From assembly GCA_028875855.1 (NCBI GenBank), contig JAGWVA010000012.1:1-64000 (forward strand): a DNA stretch of 64,000 nucleotides, written 5' to 3'. This stretch comes from Paracoccaceae bacterium (GTDB lineage Bacteria > Pseudomonadota > Alphaproteobacteria > Rhodobacterales > Rhodobacteraceae). Below the pieces are notes generated by a model, which saw nothing but the letters and a program-made list of their open reading frames with translations, did no database searches and had not been told where the DNA came from. A program made the translations under genes and the position numbers. Below are positions 8,717 through 18,534 of the stretch, in pieces. The first letter of the stretch is position 1, and every line of letters begins with the position of its first letter.

Positions 8717-10122
8717 ACGCAGTCACGAAACTCCCCGGGGAACTGGGCCCCATCCACTTCGTCGGCATCGGTGGCATCGGCATGTCCGGCATCGCCGAGG
8801 TGCTGATGACGCTGGGCTACACCGTGCAAGGGTCGGACGCGCGCGCCTCGAAGATCACCGAGCGGCTGGTCGCTCTCGGGGCCACCTTCTTCGAAGGCCA
8901 GAAGGCCGAGAACATCGGAGATGCGGCGGTCGTCGTGATCTCGTCGGCGATCAAGAAGGGCAATCCCGAGCTCGAGGAAGCCCGCCGCCGCAAGCTGCCG
9001 GTGGTGCGCCGCGCCGAGATGCTGGCCGAACTGATGCGGATGAAGTCCAACATCGCCATCGCCGGCACGCACGGGAAGACCACGACGACGACGATGGTGG
9101 CGACGCTGCTCGACAAGGGCGGGTTCGATCCGACCGTCATCAACGGCGGGATCATCCATGCCTACGGGTCGAATGCGCGCGCAGGCGCGGGCGAATGGAT
9201 GGTGGTCGAGGCCGATGAAAGCGACGGGTCGTTCAACCGCCTGCCCGCAACCATCGCGGTCGTCACCAACATCGACCCCGAACACATGGAGCACTGGGGC
9301 AGCTTCGACGCGCTGCGGCAGGGCTTTACCGATTTCGTGTCGAACATCCCCTTCTACGGGCTTGCCGTCTGCTGCACCGACCATCCCGAGGTGCAGGCGC
9401 TGGTGGGCCGCGTCACGGACCGGCGCATCGTGACCTTCGGGTTCAACGCTCAGGCCGACGTTCGGGGCCTCAACCTGACGTTTTCGGGCGGCGTGGCGCG
9501 CTTCGATGTGGCGCTGCGCAACGAGGACGCGGTGATCGAGGGGTGCAGCCTCCCAATGCCAGGCGTCCATAACGTCTCGAACGCGCTAGGCGCCATCGCG
9601 GTCGCCCGCCACCTGGGCATGAAGCGCGAGGAGATCCGCGAGGCGCTGGCGAATTTCGCAGGCGTCAACCGCCGCTTCACCAAGGTGGCCGAGGTGAACG
9701 GCGTCACCATCATCGACGATTACGGCCACCACCCGGTCGAGATCGCCGCCGTCCTGAAGGCGGCGCGTCAGGCGGTGTCGGAACATGCCGGCGCGCGGGT
9801 GATCGCCGTGCACCAGCCCCACCGCTACACGCGCCTTCACGCGCTGTTCGAGGATTTCTGCACCTGCTTCAACGAGGCCGACGTGGTCGCCATCGCCGAG
9901 GTCTATGCCGCAGGCGAGGACCCGATCCCCGGCGCCTCGCGCGACGATCTTGTGGCGGGCCTGATTGCCCACGGCCATCGCCATGCCCGCGCGATCCTCG
10001 ATGAGGCCGACCTTGCCCGACTGGTGAAAGAGCAGGCCCGGCCCGGCGACATCGTCGTCTGCCTCGGGGCGGGCACGATCTCCACCTGGGCCCACGGCCT
10101 GCCGGAGCGGATGAAGGCATGA
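8713..10122 (+). CDS. murC: UDP-N-acetylmuramate--L-alanine ligase MurC
   Basis: 469 aa cytoplasmic ligase adding the first L-Ala to UDP-MurNAc. The nucleotide-sugar loop GIGGIGMSG begins near residue 18; P-loop GTHGKTTT at 118-125; [11 protein letters not shown] and [10 protein letters not shown] follow in canonical order. ATGA overlaps join it to murG upstream and to the DUF2484 gene downstream. Confidence 0.97.
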   Translation: MNAVTKLPGELGPIHFVGIGGIGMSGIAEVLMTLGYTVQGSDARASKITERLVALGATFFEGQKAENIGDAAVVVISSAIKKGNPELEEARRRKLPVVRRAEMLAELMRMKSNIAIAGTHGKTTTTTMVATLLDKGGFDPTVINGGIIHAYGSNARAGAGEWMVVEADESDGSFNRLPATIAVVTNIDPEHMEHWGSFDALRQGFTDFVSNIPFYGLAVCCTDHPEVQALVGRVTDRRIVTFGFNAQADVRGLNLTFSGGVARFDVALRNEDAVIEGCSLPMPGVHNVSNALGAIAVARHLGMKREEIREALANFAGVNRRFTKVAEVNGVTIIDDYGHHPVEIAAVLKAARQAVSEHAGARVIAVHQPHRYTRLHALFEDFCTCFNEADVVAIAEVYAAGEDPIPGASRDDLVAGLIAHGHRHARAILDEADLARLVKEQARPGDIVVCLGAGTISTWAHGLPERMKA

Positions 10123-10379
10123 CGTCGTCGCTGATCCTTGCAAGCCTCTGGGCGGTGGCCGCATCGCTGGTGGCGCTTGGTCCGCATCGCTGGCATTGGC
10201 CGGCCGCCTATGCGCTGATCGCGGTCGGCATTCCGGTGCTGGGCTATGTGACGCTGCAAAACGGCCCGGTGATCGGTTTCATGGTCCTTGCGGGCGGCGT
10301 GTCGATCCTGCGCTGGCCGATGCGGTTCCTCGGGCGGTGGATGGTGCGGCAGGTGCGCGGGCCTGCGCCGAAAGGCTGA
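10119..10379 (+). CDS. DUF2484 small membrane protein
   Basis: 86 aa. Two or three hydrophobic segments (about residues 4-22, 28-45 and 48-62) and a basic C-terminus. I recognise it as the DUF2484 family, which sits between murC and murB in Rhodobacterales; no function is established. Its ATG overlaps the murC stop (ATGA), so it should be co-translated with murC. A role at the membrane in envelope synthesis is an inference from position only. Confidence 0.85.
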   Translation: MTSSLILASLWAVAASLVALGPHRWHWPAAYALIAVGIPVLGYVTLQNGPVIGFMVLAGGVSILRWPMRFLGRWMVRQVRGPAPKG

Positions 10380-10449
10380 ACCCGGCCTTGCCGCGACCTG
10401 CGCTGCGGGCCTAGAAGGGGTCACGCCGACGACCCAACGGGACATTGCC

Positions 10450-11403
10450 ATGCCGACCCTTCCGCCCGTCCGCGGCACCCTTACGCCGAACCGCCCGCTG
10501 GCCGACCTGACCTGGCTGCGCGTGGGCGGCCCCGCGGACTGGCTGTTCCAGCCTGCCGACGTTGACGATCTGCAACAGTTCCTCGCCGCGCTCGATCCTG
10601 CGGTGCCGGTCTTTCCGATGGGGGTCGGCTCGAACCTGATCGTGCGAGATGGTGGCATCCGCGCTGTCGTGATCCGCCTTGGTCGCGGCTTCAACGGGAT
10701 CGAGATCGCGGACGGGATCGTCACCGCCGGTGCGGCGGCGCTGGACGCCCATGTGGCCCGCCGCGCGGCAGAGGCGGGGCTGGACCTGACCTTCCTGCGC
10801 ACCATTCCCGGCGCGATCGGGGGCGCGGTGCGGATGAATGCGGGCTGCTACGGGTCCTATGTCGCCGATCACTGCACCGAGGTGATCGCCGTGAACCGCC
10901 AGGGCGCGCTGGTCACGCTGACGCGGGACCGGATCGGCTTTGCCTACCGCCAGTCCACCTTGCCCGAAGGATGGACCGTGATCGCCGCCCGCTTCGCGCC
11001 GCCCGAGGGCGATCCGGCGGACCTGACGGCCCGGATGGACGAGCAGATCGCCCGCCGCGACGCGAGCCAGCCCACCAAGGATCGCTCGGCCGGGTCCACC
11101 TTTCGCAATCCCGCCGGCTATTCCTCGACCGGGCGGGCCGACGATACGCATGAGCTGAAGGCCTGGGCGCTGATCGACCGCGCCGGCCTGCGTGGCGCGC
11201 GGCTGGGCGGGGCGCAGATGTCGGAGAAACACCCCAACTTCCTGATCAACGCAGGCGGCGCGACGGCCGCCGATCTCGAAAGGCTAGGGGAGGAGGTCCG
11301 AAAAAGGGTCTTCCAAGACTCCGGTCTCCTGTTAGAATGGGAAATCATGAGGGTCGGCGAACCGGCCCCTGATTTTGACGTCACAGGCAAAACGGACCCC
11401 TGA
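10450..11403 (+). CDS. murB: UDP-N-acetylenolpyruvoylglucosamine reductase MurB
   Basis: 317 aa FAD enzyme reducing UDP-GlcNAc-enolpyruvate to UDP-MurNAc. The ATG at 10450 gives [27 protein letters not shown]; the longer in-frame opening back to 10288 runs through the preceding gene and is rejected. FAD-binding motifs [12 protein letters not shown] and [17 protein letters not shown] are present, and [12 protein letters not shown] contains the catalytic serine region. The 70-bp gap to DUF2484 has no strong promoter. Confidence 0.95.
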   Translation: MPTLPPVRGTLTPNRPLADLTWLRVGGPADWLFQPADVDDLQQFLAALDPAVPVFPMGVGSNLIVRDGGIRAVVIRLGRGFNGIEIADGIVTAGAAALDAHVARRAAEAGLDLTFLRTIPGAIGGAVRMNAGCYGSYVADHCTEVIAVNRQGALVTLTRDRIGFAYRQSTLPEGWTVIAARFAPPEGDPADLTARMDEQIARRDASQPTKDRSAGSTFRNPAGYSSTGRADDTHELKAWALIDRAGLRGARLGGAQMSEKHPNFLINAGGATAADLERLGEEVRKRVFQDSGLLLEWEIMRVGEPAPDFDVTGKTDP

Positions 11404-11444
11404 GGTCCGATCCATAACGGGGCCGAAACGGTCCGGGAAAGCAG

Positions 11445-12368
11445 ATGGCAGGCATGTCGAGCAGGGCAGCCTCCAGGGTCGCAGTGCTGATGGGTGGACC
11501 TTCCGCGGAGCGCGAGGTCTCTCTTTCGTCCGGGCGCGAATGCGCCGCTGCCCTCACGGAGGCCGGATACGAGGTCACCGCGCTTGACGCGGGGCCCGAC
11601 CTCTGCGCGCGCCTGCAGCAGATTGCCCCCGATGTGGTCTTCAACGCCCTGCACGGCCGCTGGGGCGAGGACGGCTGCGTTCAGGGCCTGCTGGAATGGA
11701 TGCGCCTTCCCTACACGCATTCGGGGGTGCTGGCATCGGCCCTTGCGATGGACAAGACCCGCAGCAAGGCCGCGTTCAAGGCGGCCGGCCTGCCGGTCGT
11801 GGAAAGCATCATCGCCCCGGCCGAAGAGGTGCGCCGCCGTCACGTGATGGACCCGCCCTATGTCGTGAAGCCGAATGCCGAAGGCTCGTCGGTGGGCGTC
11901 TATCTTGTGCCGGACCGCGCCAATGCGCCGCCCGCGCTGGCGGCGACGATGCCCGCCGAGGTGATGGTCGAGACCTACGTGCCCGGGCGGGAGTTGACCG
12001 TGACGGTCATGGGCGGCAAGGCGCTGACGGTCACCGATATTCTGACCACGGGCTGGTATGACTATGACGCCAAGTATCGTCCGGGCGGGTCGCGCCACGT
12101 CGTTCCCGCCGACCTGCCCGCCGAGATTTTCGCCGCATGCCTCGATTATGCCGAGCGCGCGCATGCCTGCCTTGGCTGTCGTGGCCTCAGCCGCAGCGAC
12201 TTCCGCTGGGACGAGGCGCGCGGCCTTGACGGGCTGATCCTCCTGGAAACCAACACGCAGCCGGGAATGACGCCGACGTCGCTGGCCCCCGAACAGGCGG
12301 CCCACGCGGGGATCGATTTTCCCGCCCTGTGCCGCTGGATGGTGGAGGACGCCTCGTGCAACCGATGA
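11445..12368 (+). CDS. ddl: D-alanine--D-alanine ligase
   Basis: 307 aa ATP-grasp enzyme joining two D-Ala for MurF. N-terminal [28 protein letters not shown] and [16 protein letters not shown] in the central domain; [13 protein letters not shown] and the metal-binding [11 protein letters not shown] region near the C-terminus. A second in-frame ATG at 11454 is possible. The stop overlaps the ftsQ start (ATGA). Confidence 0.96.
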   Translation: MAGMSSRAASRVAVLMGGPSAEREVSLSSGRECAAALTEAGYEVTALDAGPDLCARLQQIAPDVVFNALHGRWGEDGCVQGLLEWMRLPYTHSGVLASALAMDKTRSKAAFKAAGLPVVESIIAPAEEVRRRHVMDPPYVVKPNAEGSSVGVYLVPDRANAPPALAATMPAEVMVETYVPGRELTVTVMGGKALTVTDILTTGWYDYDAKYRPGGSRHVVPADLPAEIFAACLDYAERAHACLGCRGLSRSDFRWDEARGLDGLILLETNTQPGMTPTSLAPEQAAHAGIDFPALCRWMVEDASCNR

Positions 12369-13240
12369 CCGTGCATCGCCGCGATCCCGCCCCCAGCCGT
12401 TTTTCCTACCGCATGCAGCGGCTCTGGCTCACGCCGACGTTCCGCTTCCTCGTCCGCCGCGGCTTGCCGGTCCTGTTCGTGCTGCTGGTCCTGGCCGTGG
12501 TCTTCGGCTCGGCGGCGCGGCGGCAGGCGCTGCTGGCCCAATACAACGCGGTCCGCACGCAGATCGAGCACCGGCCCGAATTCATGCTCTCGATGCTTTC
12601 GATCGAGGGCGCGAGCCCGACCCTTGCCGATGCTGTCCGCAAGATGCTGGACATCCCGTTTCCGGTCAGCTCCTTCGATCTCGATCTCAAGAAACTTCGG
12701 GCGCAGATCGAGGCGCTGGACGCTGTCGCCTCGGCCAACGTGGCCGTGGGGCCGGACGGCGTGCTGCAGGTGACGATCACCGAGCGTCAGCCCGTCGCTG
12801 TCTGGCGCACCGCCGACGGCCTGACGCTGGTGGACGGCACCGGCCACCGGGTCGCCAGCCTGACCAAGCGCGATGCGCGGGCGGACCTGCCGCTGGTCGT
12901 GGGGCTTGGCGCGGATCAGGCCATTCCGCAGGCCATGGCCCTGCTGGCGGCTGCCGGTCCGATCGCGCCGCGCGTCCGCGCGCTGGTGCGCGTGGGCGAA
13001 CGCCGCTGGGACATGGTGCTGGACCGCCACCAGCGGGTCCTGCTGCCCGAAGCCGATCCGGTCGCGGCGCTTGAACGCGTGATTGCCCTCGATCAGGCGC
13101 GCCACCTTTTCGACCGTGACATTCTTTCGGTGGACATGCGTCTGCCAGACCGCCCCGCCGTGCAACTTTCCCCCGCAGCCTTCGCGGCGCGGCAGAAGGC
13201 CTTGGGCCTTGAAGCGAAGACAGGAGCCGCCAAGAAATGA
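12365..13240 (+). CDS. ftsQ: Cell-division protein FtsQ
   Basis: 291 aa bitopic inner-membrane divisome protein. The ATG at 12365 overlaps the ddl stop. A basic cytoplasmic stretch of about 38 residues precedes one transmembrane helix (about 36-53, rich in V/L/F), then a periplasmic POTRA domain ([17 protein letters not shown] to the [18 protein letters not shown] region) and the FtsQ beta domain with [14 protein letters not shown]. It recruits FtsB/FtsL to the division site. The end overlaps ftsA by four bases. Confidence 0.93.
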   Translation: MTVHRRDPAPSRFSYRMQRLWLTPTFRFLVRRGLPVLFVLLVLAVVFGSAARRQALLAQYNAVRTQIEHRPEFMLSMLSIEGASPTLADAVRKMLDIPFPVSSFDLDLKKLRAQIEALDAVASANVAVGPDGVLQVTITERQPVAVWRTADGLTLVDGTGHRVASLTKRDARADLPLVVGLGADQAIPQAMALLAAAGPIAPRVRALVRVGERRWDMVLDRHQRVLLPEADPVAALERVIALDQARHLFDRDILSVDMRLPDRPAVQLSPAAFAARQKALGLEAKTGAAKK

Positions 13241-14571
13241 TGGACCTTTACCAGTCTCAGCGCACCATGCGCAGCATGCGCCGCGCCGCCATGCAGCGGG
13301 GCGTGATCGCCATTCTGGACGTCGGCACCTTCAAGATCTCATGCCTCGTCCTGCGCTTCGACGGACCTGACGACGCGATGGAGCGTGAAGGCGTCGGGCC
13401 GATGGCAGGCCAATCCACCTTCCGCGTCATCGGTGCCGCGACAACGCGGTCGCGTGGGGTGCGCTTTGGCGAGATCGCGGCGATGCCCGAAACCGAGCGC
13501 GCCGTGCGCACCGCGGTGCAGGCCGCGCAGAAGATGGCCAATGTGCGCGTCGATCACGTCATCGCCTGTTTCTCGGGCGCGCGTCCGAGGTCCTATGGCC
13601 TTGCCGGCGAATGGCAGTTGCGCGAGCGCATCGTCACCGAGAACGACGTGGCGAACGTTCTGGCGAACTGCGACCTGCCCGACCTCGGCGACAATCGCGA
13701 GGTGATCCATGCCCAGCCGGTGAACTTCGCCATCGACCATCGCACGGGCCTGAGCGATCCGCGCGGGCAGGCCGGCAACCGGCTGGCCTGCGACATGCAC
13801 CTTCTGTCCGTCGATGCGCTGGCGGTGCAGACGCTGCTGAACTGCATCAACCGCTGCGATCTCGAGGTCGCGGGCATCGCCTCGTCGGCCTATGTCTCGG
13901 GCATCTCGACGCTGGTCGAGGACGAGCAGGAGCTGGGCGCAGCCTGCGTCGATATGGGCGGCGGGGCGACCGGCCTGTCGATCTTCATGAAGAAACACAT
14001 GATCTACGCGGATTCCGTCCGACTTGGCGGGGATCACGTCTCGATCGACATCTCGAAGGGGCTGGAAATCCCGCTGGCCACGGCCGAGAAGATCAAGACC
14101 CTGCACGGCGGCGTTCAGGCCACCGGCGTGGACGACCGCGACATGATCGAGATCGGCAGCGATTCGGGCGATTGGGACAAGGATCGCCGTCAGGTCAGCA
14201 GGGCCGAACTGATCGGCATCATGCGCCCGCGGGTGGAAGAGATCCTTGAGGAGGTGCGCGCCCGGCTGGACGCGGCGGGTTTCGATCACCTTCCCAGCCA
14301 GCAGATCGTCCTGACGGGCGGCGGCAGCCAGATCCCCGGCCTTGACGGGCTCGCGGCAAAGATCCTCGGCCAGCGCGTCCGCCTCGGGCGGCCGCTGCGC
14401 GTTCAGGGCTTGCCACAAGCCGCGACGGGGCCTGCATTTTCTTCGGCCGTGGGCCTTTGCCTCTTTGCCGCGCATCCGCAGGACGAATGGTGGGACTTCG
14501 AAGTGCCCGCCGATCGCTATCCGGCGCGTTCGCTCAAACGGGCGGTCAAATGGTTCAAGGACAACTGGTGA
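13237..14571 (+). CDS. ftsA: Cell-division actin-like protein FtsA
   Basis: 444 aa actin-fold ATPase that anchors FtsZ filaments to the inner membrane. AILDVGTFKISCLV is the phosphate-1 motif; CVDMGGGATGLSIF is phosphate-2; VLTGGGSQIPGL is the adenosine motif. The C-terminus RSLKRAVKWFKDNW is a basic amphipathic membrane-targeting helix as in FtsA proteins. It overlaps ftsQ (ATGA). A 173-bp gap with three hairpins separates it from ftsZ. Confidence 0.96.
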   Translation: MMDLYQSQRTMRSMRRAAMQRGVIAILDVGTFKISCLVLRFDGPDDAMEREGVGPMAGQSTFRVIGAATTRSRGVRFGEIAAMPETERAVRTAVQAAQKMANVRVDHVIACFSGARPRSYGLAGEWQLRERIVTENDVANVLANCDLPDLGDNREVIHAQPVNFAIDHRTGLSDPRGQAGNRLACDMHLLSVDALAVQTLLNCINRCDLEVAGIASSAYVSGISTLVEDEQELGAACVDMGGGATGLSIFMKKHMIYADSVRLGGDHVSIDISKGLEIPLATAEKIKTLHGGVQATGVDDRDMIEIGSDSGDWDKDRRQVSRAELIGIMRPRVEEILEEVRARLDAAGFDHLPSQQIVLTGGGSQIPGLDGLAAKILGQRVRLGRPLRVQGLPQAATGPAFSSAVGLCLFAAHPQDEWWDFEVPADRYPARSLKRAVKWFKDNW

Positions 14572-14620
14572 CCACTACAGGATGAGGTAATGGCGAAATC
14601 CCGCTGGTTTGCGCCGCCTG

Positions 14621-14698
14621 AAGCCCATATTTTGTGGGCTTGGGTCACATTTTGCGTGACCTCTATTCCCGCAGGGTCTACACTTTCCGAAATGCGGG
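14621..14698 (+). promoter_or_regulatory. ftsZ upstream region: tandem hairpins and candidate promoter
   Basis: Three inverted repeats follow each other: AAGCCCA/TGGGCTT (14621-14627 with 14635-14641, loop TATTTTG), GGTCAC/GTGACC (14643-14648 with 14656-14661, loop ATTTTGC), and CCCGCA/TGCGGG (14668-14673 with 14693-14698). A promoter candidate GTGACC-N17-TACACT (14656-14661, 14679-14684) uses the right arm of hairpin 2 as -35. The two A/T-rich loops share ATTTTG. These may be operators or 3'-end hairpins of ftsA; no CtrA-type TTAA-N7-TTAA motif is seen. Confidence 0.5.
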
Positions 14699-14744
14699 GA
14701 CCAAAGGCGCAAAGCGCCAACAATGTGGGCAGGCGGATAGCGAA

Positions 14745-16421
14745 ATGACTCTGAACCTCACGATGAACGACCACGAAGAGCTGAAGCCGCGCATCACTGT
14801 ATTCGGTGTCGGTGGTGCAGGGGGCAACGCGGTCAACAACATGATCGACAAGCAGCTGGAGGGGGTGGAGTTCGTTGCCGCGAACACCGACGCTCAGGCG
14901 CTTGCGCAGAACAAGGCTTCCGCGAAGATCCAGATGGGCCTGAAGGCGACCGAGGGTCTGGGCGCGGGCGGTAAACCCTCGATGGGCGCCATGTCGGCCG
15001 AAGAAACGATCGAAGAGATCGTGGACCACCTCGCCGGGGCGCACATGTGCTTCATTACCGCAGGCATGGGCGGCGGCACCGGCACCGGCGCCGCGCCGAT
15101 CATCGCACAGGCCGCGCGCGAGCTGGGCGTTCTGACCGTCGGCGTCGTGACCAAGCCGTTCCAGTTCGAAGGCGCCAAGCGGATGCGCCAGGCCGAAGAC
15201 GGCGTCGAAGCGCTGCAAAAGGTGGTCGATACCCTCATCATCATCCCGAACCAGAACCTGTTCCGGCTCGCCAACGAAAAGACGACCTTCACCGAAGCCT
15301 TCGCGATGGCGGACGACGTTCTCTATCAGGGCGTCAAGGGCGTGACCGACCTCATGGTGCGGCCGGGCCTCATCAACCTCGACTTCGCCGACGTGCGGTC
15401 GGTGATGGACGAGATGGGCAAGGCCATGATGGGCACGGGCGAAGCCACGGGCGAAGACCGCGCCGTTCAGGCCGCCGAAAAGGCGATCGCCAACCCGCTG
15501 CTGGACGAAATCAGCCTGAATGGCGCCAAGGGCGTGCTGATCAACATCACCGGCGGCTACGACCTGACCCTGTTCGAACTGGACGAGGCGGCGAACATCA
15601 TCCGCGAGAAAGTCGATCCGGACGCCAACATCATCGTGGGCTCCACGCTCGATACGTCGATGGAAGGCATGATCCGCGTCTCGGTCGTGGCGACCGGGAT
15701 CGATGCCGGGGCAAGCCGTGCGGAAACGCCGATGCCGCGGCGCCGGATGGCCGAGCCGCAGGCCTACGCGCCGGCCCAGGCCCCGGCTCCGGCTCAGGCA
15801 CCCGCTCCGGCCCCGCAGCCGGCGATCGCCTACGCGCCGCAACCGGCCGCAGCCTACGCGCCGCAGCACGAGGAAGAACCTTCGCTCTTCAGTTCCGAGC
15901 CGTCCGAGCCGCCGGCCTTCGTGCCGCCCGCGGCCGAGGACGATCTGCCGCCCCCGGCCTACCGGCCGCAGGCGCAGCCCCAGCAACCCGTGGCGCGCGC
16001 GCCGCAGCCGCAACCCTCCGCGCAGCGCGCAACGGGCATGTCGAGCCATGACGACGACGCGTCCGGCTTTGTTGCCCCGCGTCCCCGCGCCGCCGGCACC
16101 CCGTCCCCCGAGGCGCTGGCACGGCTCTCGGCGGCGGTGAACCGCGCGCCTGCCGGGCGCCCCGCCGCGCCCCAGCAGTCCGCGCCCAACCGGGTCGAAG
16201 CGCCCGAGCCGCCGCGCGCCGCCGAAAAGCCGCGCTTCGGGATCAACTCGCTCATCAACCGCATGACCGGCGCCTCCGGCCACGCGGCCCCCGAGCCCGC
16301 GCCCCAGCGTCAGGAGCCTCGCGTGCAGGAAAGCCGCGGTGCCTACCGGGAAGAACCGGAACCCGATCCGGAGCAGGAGCGGATCGAGATCCCGGCCTTC
16401 CTGCGCCGTCAGGCGAACTGA
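14745..16421 (+). CDS. ftsZ: Cell-division GTPase FtsZ with long Pro/Ala-rich tail
   Basis: 558 aa, longer than the typical 380-400 because of a linker of about 220 residues. Start ATG at 14745 ([21 protein letters not shown]); an open extension to 14634 covers the hairpin region and is rejected. GTP-binding [10 protein letters not shown] at 21-30 and the tubulin signature GGGTGTGA at 109-116. After about residue 325 the sequence becomes Pro/Ala/Gln-rich and disordered, with many APA repeats, ending in the conserved C-terminal peptide [12 protein letters not shown] that binds FtsA. Long linkers are usual in alphaproteobacteria. A strong terminator follows. Confidence 0.97.
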   Translation: MTLNLTMNDHEELKPRITVFGVGGAGGNAVNNMIDKQLEGVEFVAANTDAQALAQNKASAKIQMGLKATEGLGAGGKPSMGAMSAEETIEEIVDHLAGAHMCFITAGMGGGTGTGAAPIIAQAARELGVLTVGVVTKPFQFEGAKRMRQAEDGVEALQKVVDTLIIIPNQNLFRLANEKTTFTEAFAMADDVLYQGVKGVTDLMVRPGLINLDFADVRSVMDEMGKAMMGTGEATGEDRAVQAAEKAIANPLLDEISLNGAKGVLINITGGYDLTLFELDEAANIIREKVDPDANIIVGSTLDTSMEGMIRVSVVATGIDAGASRAETPMPRRRMAEPQAYAPAQAPAPAQAPAPAPQPAIAYAPQPAAAYAPQHEEEPSLFSSEPSEPPAFVPPAAEDDLPPPAYRPQAQPQQPVARAPQPQPSAQRATGMSSHDDDASGFVAPRPRAAGTPSPEALARLSAAVNRAPAGRPAAPQQSAPNRVEAPEPPRAAEKPRFGINSLINRMTGASGHAAPEPAPQRQEPRVQESRGAYREEPEPDPEQERIEIPAFLRRQAN

Positions 16422-16452
16422 GCCGATCACATCGCGCCTTGCGACGCGATTG

Positions 16453-16479
16453 AAGGGCCGGGTTCCTCCGGCCCTTTTT
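16453..16479 (+). terminator. Rho-independent terminator of ftsZ
   Basis: 9-bp stem AAGGGCCGG/CCGGCCCTT (16453-16461 with 16468-16476), loop GTTCCT, followed by TTTC. It lies 31 nt after the ftsZ stop and is the clearest intrinsic terminator in the window. It separates the dcw transcript from lpxC. Confidence 0.9.
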
Positions 16480-16523
16480 CTTTCGGGATCAAGCGATTGG
16501 CAGAACGGACCCGACGATTGGCA

Positions 16524-16542
16524 CATTTCGGCCTGCGAAATG
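16524..16542. promoter_or_regulatory. Perfect dyad upstream of lpxC
   Basis: CATTTCG-gcctg-CGAAATG, a 7-bp perfect inverted repeat, about 100 bp before lpxC. It could be an operator or a 5'-UTR hairpin. I see no second gene in 16480-16643. Confidence 0.4.
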
Positions 16543-16643
16543 GGTCAGTGTTACAGACCGTTGCAAAGAGTGAATTGTAGTCCCCGCCGCGTCTCACTAA
16601 TTCGATGATGCGGCAAGGGTTTGCTGCAGTCTGGGTGGGCAAG

Positions 16644-17564
16644 GTGCAAAACGCGATCAAATCTGCTGTCACATTCACGGGTGTCGGTTTGCATACCGGC
16701 GCCCCCGTGCGCATGACGGTTTGCCCTGCTTCGGCTGACTACGGCATCTGGTTCAAGCGGACCGATATCCGGGGCAGGGACGCGATGATCCCGGCGATCT
16801 GGTCGGCCGTCGTTCCGTCACGCCTGTGCACGCTTGTGGCGAATGCCTCGGGCGTCAGCGTCTCGACCATCGAACACATCATGGCTGCGCTGGCCGGTTG
16901 CGGCATTCACAATGCCCTGATCGAGATCGACGGGCCCGAGGTTCCGATCCTGGACGGCTCCGCCATGCCCTTTGTCGAGGGAATTCTTTCGCGCGGGACG
17001 CGGGCGCTCAGCCAGCCGCTGCGCGCCTTCCGCGTTCTGCAACCGGTCGAGGTTCAGGACGGTCTGGCCGTCGCCCGGCTGGAACCCGCCCCGACGCTGG
17101 AAATCGACTTCCGCATCGACTTCGCCGACGGCGCGATCGGTCGGCAGCAGAAGGCGCTCAACATGGCGAACGGCGCCTTCGTGCGCGAGCTGTGCGACAG
17201 CCGCACCTTCTGCCGCCAGTCGGACGTCGAGGCGATGCGCGCCAACGGTCTTGCCCTGGGCGGCACCTACGAGAATGCCGTGGTCGTCGATGGCGACACG
17301 ATCCTCAGCCCGGGCGGCCTGCGCCACAGCGACGAGGCGGTCCGCCACAAGATGCTTGACGCGCTCGGCGATCTGGCGCTGGCCGGGGCGCCGATCCTTG
17401 GCCGCTACATCGGCAACCGGGCGGGGCACTCGCTGACCAACAAGTTGCTGCGCGCGCTCTTCGGCAATCCGGATGCCTACCGCCTGACCGAAGTGGGCCC
17501 GCTGGAGCGCGCGCGCCTGCCCGGCGTCGGTGTTCATCGCGCCGAAATTCCCGCCGTCGCCTGA
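16644..17564 (+). CDS. lpxC: UDP-3-O-acyl-N-acetylglucosamine deacetylase LpxC
   Basis: 306 aa Zn hydrolase catalysing the committed step of lipid A synthesis. I prefer the GTG at 16644, which gives MQNAIKSAVTFTGVGLHTG, the usual LpxC N-terminus and length, with a G-rich site (GGGTGGGC) upstream; an ATG at 16605 would add 13 unconserved residues. Zinc ligands: H78 in STIEHIMAALAG and the HKMLDALGD motif (His and Asp ligands); the active-site Glu is in the same N-terminal part. Its own promoter is likely because a terminator precedes it. It lies next to dcw, as in many Gram-negatives. Confidence 0.95.
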   Translation: MQNAIKSAVTFTGVGLHTGAPVRMTVCPASADYGIWFKRTDIRGRDAMIPAIWSAVVPSRLCTLVANASGVSVSTIEHIMAALAGCGIHNALIEIDGPEVPILDGSAMPFVEGILSRGTRALSQPLRAFRVLQPVEVQDGLAVARLEPAPTLEIDFRIDFADGAIGRQQKALNMANGAFVRELCDSRTFCRQSDVEAMRANGLALGGTYENAVVVDGDTILSPGGLRHSDEAVRHKMLDALGDLALAGAPILGRYIGNRAGHSLTNKLLRALFGNPDAYRLTEVGPLERARLPGVGVHRAEIPAVA

Positions 17565-17676
17565 GCCGATTTTCGGCCAAACGCGTTTTGCGCCCGGAAT
17601 TTTTCTATGCTACGAAGCAGCCAAAGGCGGGCGGCGTTCGGCTGTGTTCCGCTGAGAAAAGTGGGATAGGCACATC

Positions 17677-18519
17677 ATGGCAGTCATGAAGTCTCGGGCG
17701 GTGCGTGGCGGCATTTTCGCGCTCGTGACCTTCCTCGCCGGATGTGGCGCGGCCTCCCAGAAACAGACCCCGGCCGAGGACATGACGGCGGCGGACATCT
17801 ACAAGCGCGCCGAATATTCGATGGAAGTGCAGCACAACTACAAGTCCGCCGCGAAGGACTTCGGCGATGTGCAGCGGCTCTATCCCTATTCGGAATGGGC
17901 CAAGCGCGCGATGATCATGGAAGCCTATGCCGATCATCAGGCCAAGAAATACGAGGAAAGCCGCGCCGCCGCGCAGCGTTACCTCGACTTCTACTCCGCC
18001 GATGCCGATGCGCCCTATGCGCAATACCTGATCGCGCTGTCCTATTACGACCAGATCGACAAGATCGGCCGCGATCAGGGCCTGACCTTCCAGGCGCTGA
18101 AGGCGCTCAGGGACGTGATCCAGAACTATCCCGACAGCCGTTATGCGCGCTCGGCCATGCTCAAGTTCGACCTCGCCTTCGACCACCTCGCGGCGAAGGA
18201 GATGGAGATCGGCCGCTACTACCTCAAGCGCGGCGACTACACGGCGGCGATCAATCGGTTCCGCGCGGTGGTGGAGCAGTATCAGACGACTTCCTACACG
18301 CCCGAGGCGCTGGAGCGTCTGGTCGAGGCCTACCTAGCCCTTGGCCTGACGGAAGATGCGCAGACCGCGGGGGCGATCCTTGGCCATAACTTCCAGTCGA
18401 GCCCCTTCTATGAGGACGCCTTCGTGCGCCTGAAGAACAAGGGGCTTGCGCCGGAGGCAAAGGGCAAGGGCTGGCTTCGCGCGCTGTTTGACCGCGGCCT
18501 CAAGAAGGCCAAGGGCTGA
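17677..18519 (+). CDS. bamD: Outer-membrane assembly lipoprotein BamD
   Basis: 280 aa. Signal peptide with lipobox LAGC (lipidated C23), then TPR-like repeats: DIYKRAEYSMEVQHNYKSAAKDFGDVQRLYPYSEWAKRA-type helices recur about every 35-40 residues. BamD (ComL/YfiO) is the essential lipoprotein of the BAM complex that inserts beta-barrel proteins into the outer membrane. A -10-like TATGCT lies about 70 bp upstream. The bamD-recN neighbourhood downstream of ftsZ-lpxC is common in alphaproteobacteria. Confidence 0.93.
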   Translation: MAVMKSRAVRGGIFALVTFLAGCGAASQKQTPAEDMTAADIYKRAEYSMEVQHNYKSAAKDFGDVQRLYPYSEWAKRAMIMEAYADHQAKKYEESRAAAQRYLDFYSADADAPYAQYLIALSYYDQIDKIGRDQGLTFQALKALRDVIQNYPDSRYARSAMLKFDLAFDHLAAKEMEIGRYYLKRGDYTAAINRFRAVVEQYQTTSYTPEALERLVEAYLALGLTEDAQTAGAILGHNFQSSPFYEDAFVRLKNKGLAPEAKGKGWLRALFDRGLKKAKG

Positions 18520-18534
18520 TCCCCGGCGCCGCCC

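Noticed and set aside
15750-16330. Repetitive Pro/Ala/Gln coding stretch in ftsZ as a possible tandem repeat or frameshifted region
   Set aside because: The frame stays open to the conserved C-terminal FtsZ peptide, and long disordered linkers are normal in alphaproteobacterial FtsZ.
16518-16536. sigma-54-like TTGGCAC...GC upstream of lpxC
   Set aside because: The spacing between the GG and GC elements is 9 rather than 10 bp and no TTGC follows; the site is better explained as part of the CATTTCG dyad.
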